This document shows, one piece after another, positions 11,590 through 20,424 of a stretch of DNA of 64,000 nucleotides (position 1 is the stretch's first letter; every line of letters starts with the position of its first letter). The notes beneath the pieces are model-generated. The model did no database searches. It saw only the letters and a list, made by a program, of their open reading frames with translations, and was not told the origin of the DNA. The stretch spans positions 62,068,965 through 62,132,964 of the forward strand of contig OX155980.1 of NCBI GenBank assembly GCA_944548615.1, in the 5' to 3' direction. The position numbers and the translations under genes were made by a program. The DNA is from Micropterix aruncella. Taxonomy: Eukaryota > Arthropoda > Insecta > Lepidoptera > Micropterigidae.

Positions 11590-12282
11590 TGAGTGGCAAA
11601 CAGTTTCATGCAGCTTGGGCCACAAGATCCATTATGTTCGGATCGGCTCAACTCCACGATTCAGCTCCTATTCAGAAGCCTCCTCGAGTGGAAGGCTACC
11701 CCGGGTAAGAGTCCCGTGTCTCAGGCCGCCAAGCTGGTGGACCGGTTTCTCCCGGCGGGATTGCATCCCGGCGCCACTGGACGGTTTGCGCACCGGCGAA
11801 GCCAATCGGTTGTGCATTCTAACTAATTGCTGAAGGGGCTAAAGACTATGGAAATACACTTTTTTCTAAGCAGCGGGTGTGGATGTTGATCTGTTGTCAT
11901 GCCACTGTTGTGTGGCACTATGGGCAAAGAACGCCCAGGTCCGCGATAAATTCAAACGGAATTACCGCTGTAATACAAGAAGTAGAGTTCGCGTAAGCGA
12001 CTTCGGATCCGTAAAAAGCCGGGAGGACAGAGGTATCCTGAAGGTTAATTCCAGACGAAGATATTCTGCCAAAGCTGGTAGTTAGGGGGCGAGGTTGTCC
12101 GCTGTGAACCTATCCCGGTACCTCACCGTAAGGCGTTGGACTCTAACAGGTTTCTGGTGAACTAGACAGTAGATTGTCTTATACCCAAGTCTTCTACGCT
12201 CATCCCACGGCTGGAAGAACGATTATATATTGTTATACCAGCCTGGGGTGTTGGTTCGCTCGTTCTAGTCGACACCACTTTA
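11590..12282 (+). mobile_element. E repeat, copy 2, with 14-bp target duplication
   Basis: A 693-bp copy in the A + rc(B) order. Diagnostic strings are GCTTGGGCCAC, ACGGTTTGCGCACCGG, AGCCAATCGGTTGTGCA, GTCCGCGATAAATTCAAAC, CGTAAGGCGTTGGAC and GGTTCGCTCGTTCTAGTCGAC. It is flanked by perfect 14-bp direct repeats CTGGTCGTAGGCCT at 11576-11589 and 12283-12296. It is inserted in the minus-strand LINE remnant whose coding resumes at 12297. Apparent open frames inside are not conserved between copies. Confidence 0.85.
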
Positions 12283-12296
12283 CTGGTCGTAGGCCT

Positions 12297-12480
12297 CCTC
12301 CAATGTATGCGACGTTCGCCGATCTTGACCTTTCCCATCCAGTCTTGTACTTCGTGCCGTCTGACATCATTCTCCCAGCGTAGAGGTTCTTACAACATTC
12401 AGGCGTGGTCTCCATTAGAGCATTTCCATGGTCCAGTGCATACGATCTATCCTGTCAACGTATCCAGCCCATCTCCATTT
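12297..12480 (-). pseudogene. RTE-like LINE ORF C-terminal remnant, split by the E insertion
   Basis: The minus strand reads KWRWAGYVDRIDRMHWTMEM, WRPR, then (after a frame change) LRWENDVRRHEVQDWMGKVKIGERRIHWRRP. These are the 'KWxWAGHxxR', 'WRPR', 'RWxDDIRR...W' and 'A.DR..WR' blocks at the C-terminus of RTE-like endonuclease/reverse transcriptases. The reading should continue left of 11576, beyond the E insertion. A tandem duplication of GCAATGGTTTCCAGC at 12481-12511 sits at the upstream break. Confidence 0.7.
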
Positions 12481-12819
12481 GCAATGGTTTCCAGCGCAAT
12501 GGTTTCCAGCGCGTGTTTAGTTGTTGTCTTACTTCGGATCCATGCTGATTCCAAACACGATATATTCCATTACCTTTGTGCAACTATATGTCGAGTAAGA
12601 GTCATGGTCTACGATCCGTAAGTAAAAACGGACAAAACATATTGCTCGAAGACTGGTTTTCAGATATATTGGAAATTCTGAGTTCATCATGTTTTTATTA
12701 CCGCCAGAAGCTTGCACAGACTTGGGAATTCATAGCTACTTCAGTTTTTCAGTCATGGATATTATGTAGTTTAACTAATTTTGCAATACCTCCCAGGAGA
12801 TCCGCTCTTGTACAATAAC

Positions 12820-12960
12820 TTGTACAACAGCCTACCACTGAACATTAAATTTCATATAGATTAAAAAATATATTGACTGAATACCTTCTAAATTGTACAA
12901 TTGCAGATATGTACAGACTCTTTCTTAGAAAAATTATCTAAAACTGCGATTTGCGCATCT
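12820..12960 (+). pseudogene. Probable LINE ORF2 C-terminal remnant
   Basis: The frame LYNSLPLNIKFHID from 12820 resembles the 'LYNxLPxxIR' block near the end of jockey/CR1/L2-type ORF2 proteins. A later stretch reads TFxIVQLQICTDSF after stops. It is short and degraded, so the call is tentative. Confidence 0.4.
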
Positions 12961-13449
12961 CAAATTCTATGGCTTCGAAGGGGGAGTGAATGGGTGGCAA
13001 GGTGAACGCTCACATGTGGCAAGACAGCTGTCCTAAACCTACCACAGCCGGTTCGTAAGTCCGGAATCCACTGCTCACCCCCCAGAAGTGTAAAAATAGT
13101 ATTATGATGGGCCCGACTCCGGTCGGTGAATTCCATGGCAGCTCCGTTTGTATTTATTATTAGACAATTAAATATTTTAAATGAAGACATAGTGCGATAC
13201 TGTGTAATAGATTTCTCAAAATGATAATGCTTAACATAAATTGTCTACCTTAGAACAGGTGGCCGCCTAGTTAGGATTTGACTACTGTAAACTATAACTA
13301 TTGTATATTTGAAAATGAAGTAAATAATTTGAACTTGAATTTAAATATTATCGAAGAGCAGAACCAAGTCGAATCTAAAGTTTGACAATCTCTCTCCGGA
13401 AAAACAAAATGCCGATTTACGTCATAAGCTGGAATTCCTTGAATACAAG

Positions 13450-13983
13450 ATGGATGAGAAAGACCAGAAGATAAATGAAACAAAAGTGGAAATTAGGGGA
13501 ATACCTGCTCTTCAACAACACAATCATCGTATGATCGTAACGCAAATTGCATCTAAAATCGGATTGGAAATACAAGAAGACGATTTAATTTCGACATCAC
13601 TGCTAGAGGCCCGTGGACCGGGAATAGAGAGTGGCACTAATAGCGACCCGTATCGAACAAATCAAACGCTAATCGCTTCATTTAAGTCATCCCGCATAAG
13701 AAATATTTTTTTAGATGCATCTAAGAAATTTAACAAGGCGAAACGATCAAATGATGAAAAAATTAACACCCACGATATTGGTATGTCCGTTAGGAATCCT
13801 ATTTTCATTCAAGAAGCCCTTACTCCTCTGCGGCGCTATTTACATCTACAGGCGAGGAAGTTAGGCAGAAGCAAAAATTACAAATATATCTGGCTAAAGA
13901 ATGGTATCACCATGGTAAAAAAGGACGAAGATAGCCGTGTACTGACGATTAAATATTTAACTTCTCTTGATAATATTTTGTGA
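13450..13983 (+). CDS. LINE ORF1 protein, 5'-truncated
   Basis: A nucleic-acid-binding ORF1p-like protein of 177 residues from the first in-frame ATG. The open frame extends upstream to 13345 without an ATG (reading NLSPEKQNADLRHKLEFLEYK), a coiled-coil-like lead, so the true N-terminus, often carrying a zinc or PHD finger in insect LINEs, is missing. VEIRGIPAL near residue 15 and LIASFKSSRIRNIFLD near 75 resemble the RRM-like core of LINE ORF1. The C-terminal part (ALTPLRRYLHLQARKLGRS, then YKYIWLKNGITMVKKDE) matches the conserved tail of insect LINE ORF1 proteins. It lies 190 bp upstream of the hydrophobic frame and in the same phase. Confidence 0.75.
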   Translation: MDEKDQKINETKVEIRGIPALQQHNHRMIVTQIASKIGLEIQEDDLISTSLLEARGPGIESGTNSDPYRTNQTLIASFKSSRIRNIFLDASKKFNKAKRSNDEKINTHDIGMSVRNPIFIQEALTPLRRYLHLQARKLGRSKNYKYIWLKNGITMVKKDEDSRVLTIKYLTSLDNIL

Positions 13984-14172
13984 AGGAAGTATGCCCGTAC
14001 TACAGGTAGTTTTAGTTATTTATTTCTAGCCACTATTGATACACTTATATGTCTATGGTGTTCACTGATTTTATTTTTATTTTTAATTAGTAACTTCCTA
14101 TACTGCAACCAATTAATTTTAACGATCGACTATTTTACTATCATATTTTTAAATATTTGCTATTACTTCCTC

Positions 14173-14985
14173 ATGAAAACCTACTCCATTTATATCGCTA
14201 GCTTATATTACATTTTTAACATATTTATTTTATTTCATTTCTCTGTATTTGCCTCCATTAATCTGGCTACATTATTAGTCTGTTTAACTGGGATAAGTTT
14301 AATTATAACTACACACTGCCTTTATTGTTATATTTTTATTATAATATCGGACCTTTTGACATTTTTATTTATATTGGAATATTTTATAATCTTCTTGATA
14401 TTGGATTATTACAAAACTATTTATTTAGATGCTTTTTGCGATAAATCCTTTAGTATTTACATCTGCTTCATTTTTTGTTTACCTTTCTATTACTTATGGT
14501 ATTACTGTTGCAATCGACTTGATATGGCAGTAAACAAAAATACGATTAATTTTTACAAAGCATCATTTTATTTTTACTCAAATGTGATTGTAAATTATTT
14601 ATTTACTGTAATTTATTTTTGTTATTGGATTTATTGTTTATTATTTGTTTGCTATATTAAGACTTTACATTATTATTCTATCGACTTTTTAATACCAACT
14701 ACTTGCGTACTACTTGACAATATAAAATTTTGTGATTTTGTTTATTTTCTCAGCTATTATTTACTATTTTCGTCTTATTTCCGTAATAAATTAATTTATT
14801 TATTTATGACATTGTGCATTATGATGCTTTTAAGTCTTTATCTCTACTTCCTCTTAATTACGAGGCTCAAATATATGAATATTACTTACTGTAGAAAGTG
14901 GCCCAACATTACATTATCACTACCTTATTTTATGTCAAAAAGTTACGCCTTAGAAACCTATCGAAATACCAATGGGCGCGGCTGA
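14173..14985 (+). CDS. Hydrophobic open frame between ORF1 and ORF2, function unknown
   Basis: A frame of 270 codons, extremely rich in Phe, Tyr, Ile and Leu, with many stretches that would score as membrane segments and no recognisable motif. It is in the same phase as ORF1 and its stop overlaps the ORF2 start: the ATG is at 14972-14974 and the TGA at 14983-14985. The DNA is strongly strand-biased (T-rich, very few G). That explains the hydrophobic codons, but the many A residues should still have produced stops. It may be a real third product, a translated leader that hands ribosomes to ORF2, or an accidental open stretch of a T-rich spacer. I cannot decide from one copy. Confidence 0.3.
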   Translation: MKTYSIYIASLYYIFNIFILFHFSVFASINLATLLVCLTGISLIITTHCLYCYIFIIISDLLTFLFILEYFIIFLILDYYKTIYLDAFCDKSFSIYICFIFCLPFYYLWYYCCNRLDMAVNKNTINFYKASFYFYSNVIVNYLFTVIYFCYWIYCLLFVCYIKTLHYYSIDFLIPTTCVLLDNIKFCDFVYFLSYYLLFSSYFRNKLIYLFMTLCIMMLLSLYLYFLLITRLKYMNITYCRKWPNITLSLPYFMSKSYALETYRNTNGRG

Positions 14986-17947
14986 TATAGAAGTATTGAA
15001 TACCGATGACGTCGTCGATACCCAAATATTAACCACAGAAGAATGCAATAAAATACTACTGAATGCTAGCGGGTTGAAAATATTTTCCTGTAATATTAGA
15101 AGCATTAATTGTAATTTTGACGAACTTTGTGCTACTTTAAACATCATCAACGGACAGTTTGACATAATAGTACTGAGCGAGTGCTGGTTAAAAAATTACA
15201 CACCTGTTCAATATTTGGATGATTATGACACATATTATACCACTAAACATGTATATCAGAATGATGGTGTCGTTATACTTACAAAAAAATCACTGCATGT
15301 GTCGGTCGAAGAAGTTAGTCTGCAGCATGCAAATTGCATGAAAGTGCTTTTAAACAATGATACGGTAATTTTAGGGATCTACAGGTCGCCTTCCCAAAAC
15401 AATATCACCCCATTTTTAAACTCACTGTCGCATATATTAGAGACAGAAACTAACAAAAACTGGGTCCTTACTGGGGATCTCAACATTGATATCCTGAAAC
15501 TCGAGGACAGACAAACTAATGATTATTTGTGTCTTTTGGCAGAGCACGGCATGGTGTCAGTGATAAACAAACCTACGAGGTTCAATGCATGCCTAGACCA
15601 TATTTTCACCACATTAAAATATAACATTCAAGGGATTATTTGCGACTCAGTTATTACAGATCATTATTCAACAATTTTCACGGCTGATTTGAAAAACACT
15701 AATAACAAAAATCCGAGGAAATATATTAAAAAAATTGATTCCGACAAACTGCAAAGAGAAATCGATTTAGCGAATTGGGAAGATCTATACGAACTAACGG
15801 ACACAAACGAGGCAACTAATTTCTTTATAAATACAATCGAAATGTTAGTTAATACAAATACAAACATAACGATTATCCCTCATAACAAACGTAAATTAAA
15901 ACCATGGCTAACTGATGGACTATTAAAATCAATTCGTAAAAGAGACCGACTTCATCGGCAATCTAAACTCAACCCGGGCGATAGCATTCTTAAAGACTCT
16001 TATATTAGATACAGGAATATTTGTAAAAAAGTCTTAAACATTACTAAAAACAAATATTATAGCCAAAAAATTAAAGATACACAACACGATGCTAAAAAAA
16101 CATGGAATTTAATAAATGAGATTACTCATAGGAAAAAAGATCACTCTTCAAATATACAAGAAATTATTATTAATGATGAAGTAGTACCTTGTGACAATAA
16201 TAATAAAAATAAAATTGCTGATTATTTTAATACTTTTTTCACCGACATTGGTGATAACTTGGCTAATGCAACAATGCGCAAATTAAATAGGTCTGAGGAT
16301 GAGCTGGCAGATTCGTACAATAAGGCTAATACGCAACCATCTCTTACGTTTTCACCTACAAACCCCACGGAAATTGACAATATTATCAACAATCTGAAAC
16401 CAAACAATTCTACCGGTACTGATTGCATTACATCCAAAACTCTCAAAAACAGCAAATACAGCTTATCTTCGCCACTTTCCTATATTGTAAACTTAAGCAT
16501 GTCAACAGGAGTTTTCCCTAACGATCTGAAAATTGCAATTGTCTGCCCTATATTCAAAGGCGGAGCGAAGCACGATGTAAGCTGCTACCGACCGATCAGT
16601 CTCTTGAGTACAATATCGAAAATTGTGGAAACGGTAGTAAAGAAACGCATCGTTGCGTTTATCGACGAAAACAATATTTTTTCACCAGCGCAATACGGCT
16701 TCAGATCAGGTATGGGTACTCAGGACGCAATTGCATTTCTCACGGAAAAAGTAGTGAAAGCGCTTGACGAGGGAGAAAAATGCTTAGCTGTGTTTCTAGA
16801 TCTTGCGAAAGCATTTGATACCGTCTCCCATCGTATTTTATTTGCTAAACTCGAAAACGCTGGAATTCGCAATTTGTCCAAAAAATGGTTGATTAGTTAC
16901 CTTACTGGCAGGACTCAGAAGACTAGACTAGGAGAGACGTTAAGTTCTCAAGCCACAATTAAATTTGGCGTTCCACAAGGAAGCGTACTCGGTCCGTTGC
17001 TGTTTCTGCTATATATCAATGACTTACCTAACGTCGACTTAGAAGGGGGCGAAGCTTTGATGTTTGCAGATGATACTGTGATTATCTTTAAAGGCAAATC
17101 ATGGCAAGAGGCATATATTAAGGCTGAACGCGGTCTTTGCCGAGTAAAGCACTGGCTCGATCACAACCTACTTACTTTGAATATAGCTAAAACAAAACAT
17201 ATGACATTCGCCATCAGTAACATCAATCGCCTCCAAGGTAGTATGCCAAACCTTCACTTACGCGACTGTGTACATGCTGACTACAATTGCCCATATTGTC
17301 CATATACGACTATTGAGAAAGTGAGTAAAATAAAGTACCTTGGAGTTATTGTAGATGATAAGCTCAACTGGAAGGACCACATACAGGGTACTGCATCAAA
17401 AGTCCGCCAACTTATTCACATATTTAAGGTACTAAGGAGTGTAATCTCAAAACCCTTAATCAAAACCATCTATTACGCTTTAGTCAATAGTATACTATCA
17501 TATGGGATCCTTGGATGGGGTGGCGCGTCACTTTCAGCTCTAGATCCCTTAATTAAGGCGCAAAAGTCAATAATAAGGGTAATAAATAAAAAGCCTTTTA
17601 TGTTCTCCAGCGACCACTTATTTAAAGAGTTCCAAGTCCTAGACATACGCCAATTATATGTGAAAGTATCGACAATATTTTATTACACCCACACAGAGCG
17701 GCATATGATTAAATCTCATACTATCAGAACACGCGCAGTTACAGCCATGCAACATGATGTTCCCCTGATGAAAACTAAATTCGCCCAACGACATTTTTCT
17801 TTTCTAGCTGTCCGACTACACAATAGAATACATTCGGAATTAAAAGTGAAGTTAGATACCATACGAGGAAGAAAAATTATGACGGAATGGTTGATTGAGC
17901 TAGGAAGAAACGAAACGGAGAAATTAGTTAATTATAGTGCTGTATAA
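14972..17947 (+). CDS. LINE ORF2: AP endonuclease and reverse transcriptase, intact
   Basis: A 991-residue polyprotein for target-primed reverse transcription. An in-frame TAG lies 15 bp before the chosen ATG, so this is the first possible start. The N-terminal endonuclease has FSCNIRSIN (near 31), LSECWL (near 67), LTGDLNIDIL (near 165) and the catalytic TDHYS (near 229). The reverse transcriptase has PIFKGG (near 528), YRPISLLS (near 539), LDLAKAFDTVSHR (near 609), FGVPQGSVLGPLLFLLYIND (near 664) and the catalytic FADD (near 698). Downstream is a YLGVIVDDKLNWKDH block (near 788). No RNase H motif is apparent. All key residues are present, and the ORF is uninterrupted, unlike every other LINE copy in the window. 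Confidence 0.92.
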   Translation: MGAADIEVLNTDDVVDTQILTTEECNKILLNASGLKIFSCNIRSINCNFDELCATLNIINGQFDIIVLSECWLKNYTPVQYLDDYDTYYTTKHVYQNDGVVILTKKSLHVSVEEVSLQHANCMKVLLNNDTVILGIYRSPSQNNITPFLNSLSHILETETNKNWVLTGDLNIDILKLEDRQTNDYLCLLAEHGMVSVINKPTRFNACLDHIFTTLKYNIQGIICDSVITDHYSTIFTADLKNTNNKNPRKYIKKIDSDKLQREIDLANWEDLYELTDTNEATNFFINTIEMLVNTNTNITIIPHNKRKLKPWLTDGLLKSIRKRDRLHRQSKLNPGDSILKDSYIRYRNICKKVLNITKNKYYSQKIKDTQHDAKKTWNLINEITHRKKDHSSNIQEIIINDEVVPCDNNNKNKIADYFNTFFTDIGDNLANATMRKLNRSEDELADSYNKANTQPSLTFSPTNPTEIDNIINNLKPNNSTGTDCITSKTLKNSKYSLSSPLSYIVNLSMSTGVFPNDLKIAIVCPIFKGGAKHDVSCYRPISLLSTISKIVETVVKKRIVAFIDENNIFSPAQYGFRSGMGTQDAIAFLTEKVVKALDEGEKCLAVFLDLAKAFDTVSHRILFAKLENAGIRNLSKKWLISYLTGRTQKTRLGETLSSQATIKFGVPQGSVLGPLLFLLYINDLPNVDLEGGEALMFADDTVIIFKGKSWQEAYIKAERGLCRVKHWLDHNLLTLNIAKTKHMTFAISNINRLQGSMPNLHLRDCVHADYNCPYCPYTTIEKVSKIKYLGVIVDDKLNWKDHIQGTASKVRQLIHIFKVLRSVISKPLIKTIYYALVNSILSYGILGWGGASLSALDPLIKAQKSIIRVINKKPFMFSSDHLFKEFQVLDIRQLYVKVSTIFYYTHTERHMIKSHTIRTRAVTAMQHDVPLMKTKFAQRHFSFLAVRLHNRIHSELKVKLDTIRGRKIMTEWLIELGRNETEKLVNYSAV

Positions 17948-18227
17948 GAATACCAAACTACATAAAATTACTGCTTTATGTATATGTATAGATTATATGT
18001 ATAAATGTATATATGTATATATGTGTATGTATATGTGTAGATGTATATGTTTATATGTGTATGTGTATATATGATTATTTAATATTATTATGTATATTAT
18101 GTTACTAAATTATAAGTAGGTATATGTAAAATTTGTGTAAATATAGAGCTACCACGTAAAACAATGCTACATTATGTCACACTTACCAACTAAAAAAAAA
18201 AAAAAGGAAAAAAGAATACATAAAAGT

Positions 18228-18261
18228 CTACCTTAGTACGGGCATTACTCCAGCAAGGTAG
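18228..18261 (+). repeat. 3' UTR hairpin of the LINE
   Basis: CTACCTT (18228-18234) pairs with AAGGTAG (18255-18261), extended by one flanking T-A pair. The 5' arm plus loop (CTACCTTAGTACGGGCATTA) is nearly the reverse complement of 13988-14009, just after the ORF1 stop. A 3' hairpin near the tail is a usual RT recognition site in LINEs; that role here is inference. Confidence 0.5.
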
Positions 18262-18306
18262 ATTTTAATCTTATTAATCTAGTATTATAAATGTGTGTGA
18301 AATATT

Positions 18307-18327
18307 AATAAATAAATAAATAAATAA
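18307..18327 (+). repeat. (TAAA)n tail of the LINE
   Basis: About five TAAA units end the element; a short simple-repeat tail is typical of non-LTR elements of this group. Confidence 0.75.
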
Positions 18328-18570
18328 GTTTAATTCCCTGAAAATGATTTCTAACGCAGTGTTAAACCATTTTGGGGATATTTTATCGCCATTATATCGC
18401 CTTATATCGTCAATTATAGCGGATTTTATCTAGCCAGTTGAATTATTTTCGTATTCTCATGCTTTCACTCAAAATTGCTTGATCAAGTGAATGTACCGTT
18501 CGTCGAGACGAAAACTCGCTGGAAATTCTCTGATCGCGAAAACGTCTACGGAGTCGAATGCCATGTCAAA

Positions 18571-18665
18571 ATATATACAAAGAGAGAGAGGGGGAGACAG
18601 AGAGAGAGAGAAAGAGAGAGAGAGAGAAAGAAAGATAGACAGATAGAGAGAGGGAGAGAGAGACA
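18571..18665 (+). repeat. (GA)n microsatellite, interrupted
   Basis: AGAG-rich tract with GGGAGA and AAAGA interruptions. Confidence 0.85.
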
Positions 18666-19010
18666 TATATTTTCAGAATCTCACCTTACCTGATCCTTTG
18701 CCCTTCGCATTGGTCTAACTTCATGTTTTAAATAATTAATATTTATGCTGTTGGGCTTATTAGCCCCTCCTATCGCGGGGTAAAAATTTAGTCGTCACTT
18801 CTGCCCGGGACAGTTTTGCGCGTGAAGTCGATGGCCTTGAGAAAAACGACCATAACTTTTAAACTACTATACGGACCGTAAAAAGAATAACTGTAAAATG
18901 ATCGCATTGAAATTTGAAATTTATAATATTATAACCTTATCTCGTCAAACAATTAAGATAATAATGAATAAATATTTAAAAAGTTGGCATTTTACGCAGC
19001 GCGGAGCGCC

Positions 19011-19028
19011 CTAACCAATATTGGTTAG
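19011..19028. repeat. 18-bp perfect palindrome
   Basis: CTAACCAATATTGGTTAG is its own reverse complement. A related half-site GTCTAACCAAAAATGGTTAA follows about 20 bp downstream. Confidence 0.6.
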
Positions 19029-20308
19029 ATACAATTTTAGCATTTGTAAGCGTCTAACCAAAAATGGTTAACTCAAATAGGAAGGGTTAAAACGAAAACA
19101 AAGCCGTGGAGTATTAGGAATATTATACATATATAATACATCCATTACAAGTTTGTTTGTTTCTAAATGAAATATAAGAAATAAAATAAACAATGAAAGT
19201 CAGTATGAGCGGCGTTTTATACTCGTTACATTTGTCTACCGTGGCCTTTAGTGTACGCAAATGGTAGCAAACTAAGCCGGAAAATTTAATATTTTTTGTC
19301 AAACAGCAATACATCTATTTAGTCATAGATAGATAGCGTTACTTTCTTTAGCGTATTGCTCAAAAACGACACGATGATTTTTTTTGTACTAAAAAACATA
19401 TATTCTTAGAAATTTTTTAACTCATTCAATATTTTAATAATCCAAAATTGCAAGTTAAGCCGAATAAGCCATAATGATAAACGTTCAAACACAAACAATT
19501 CAAAATATAATTGAAACAAATAATCTAAAAATAAACAAAGAAGTCAAAACCCTGAAACTGATAATTATGCAACAAATAATGAATAAAAATAATACTTAAA
19601 GTCAAACAAAATAAAAATAAATACTCAATAATCACCTACGTAAAACGAAAATAATTATTATGAATAATCAAACATTAGCAAATTATTCCTACCAGGCTTA
19701 TTTACCTCGAATATTTTAACAAAAGAATAACCTGTTTCGAAACCTTTATCATTTATACTGTTACCTATATTTGTACGTTTATACGTGGATATAGAGGTAC
19801 GCTAGAGATATGATACTATTTTAAGTATGTATATTAAAGATATTGTTTTTTTTTCGATATCTTCTGCCTTATAAATAGCATGTGTGATGGGCCAGTGTTT
19901 AACTCTGTATTAGAACATTTTTGGTTCTAAATCACGTTTTAACTTTGGAAAGTTATTAGAGTTTATAGGTAAAATACGCAAATAACTTTTGGCTTATAGT
20001 CAAAACTAGGCAAAACTTTTCTAGTTTGGGGAGGGCTTTGTTAGCTTTGTTTCGAGTTTCGTGAACATGTACGTATATTTAAGCGTATACTCGTGAATGA
20101 TGTTTTAGCATAAAATATGTAAACAACTAAGATTTTTTTGTCGCTGTTTTTTGCGTACATAACAGATTGTATAAATATTTAACCCTATCCAGGCCTAATT
20201 TCGCCAATCGTGTTAAACATATATTACTATATATGTAGATCAGTGTGTAGATTAGCGAAGTGTGACGCATTCGGAGTTCGTAATGGTTTCTCGAAGCACT
20301 CTATAGCG

Positions 20309-20424
20309 TCGCCCTCTCGTGTTACACTCTGTAATTTAATTTATGTAGCTCTTATAAAGTAGGTATATGAGTGGGAGGTGTTGGGAGCGTTGACGCTATC
20401 AATTTGTTTTACCCGAGAGGGCGA
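20309..20424. repeat. Short inverted-repeat pair, MITE-like
   Basis: TCGCCCTCTCG (20309-20319) and CGAGAGGGCGA (20414-20424) are perfect complements enclosing about 95 bp. Target duplications are not evident. Confidence 0.45.

Larger units (their letters stand above)
13345..18328 (+). mobile_element. Nearly complete LINE (jockey/CR1/L2-like), 5'-truncated
   Basis: The order is ORF1, a hydrophobic open frame, an intact APE/RT ORF2, a 3' UTR of about 380 bp with a hairpin, and a (TAAA)n tail at 18307-18327. The ORF1 frame is open upstream of its first methionine back to 13345, with no start codon, so the 5' end is cut. The intact ORF2 suggests recent insertion. The clade is not resolved: APE plus FADD-type RT without a visible RNase H fits the jockey superfamily. 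Confidence 0.85.

Noticed and set aside
13310..18352. TGAAAATGA near 13312 and 18339 as a target duplication of the LINE
   Set aside because: The right copy does not follow the (TAAA)n tail directly (about 11 unexplained bases intervene), and 9-bp AT-rich matches are easily found by chance.
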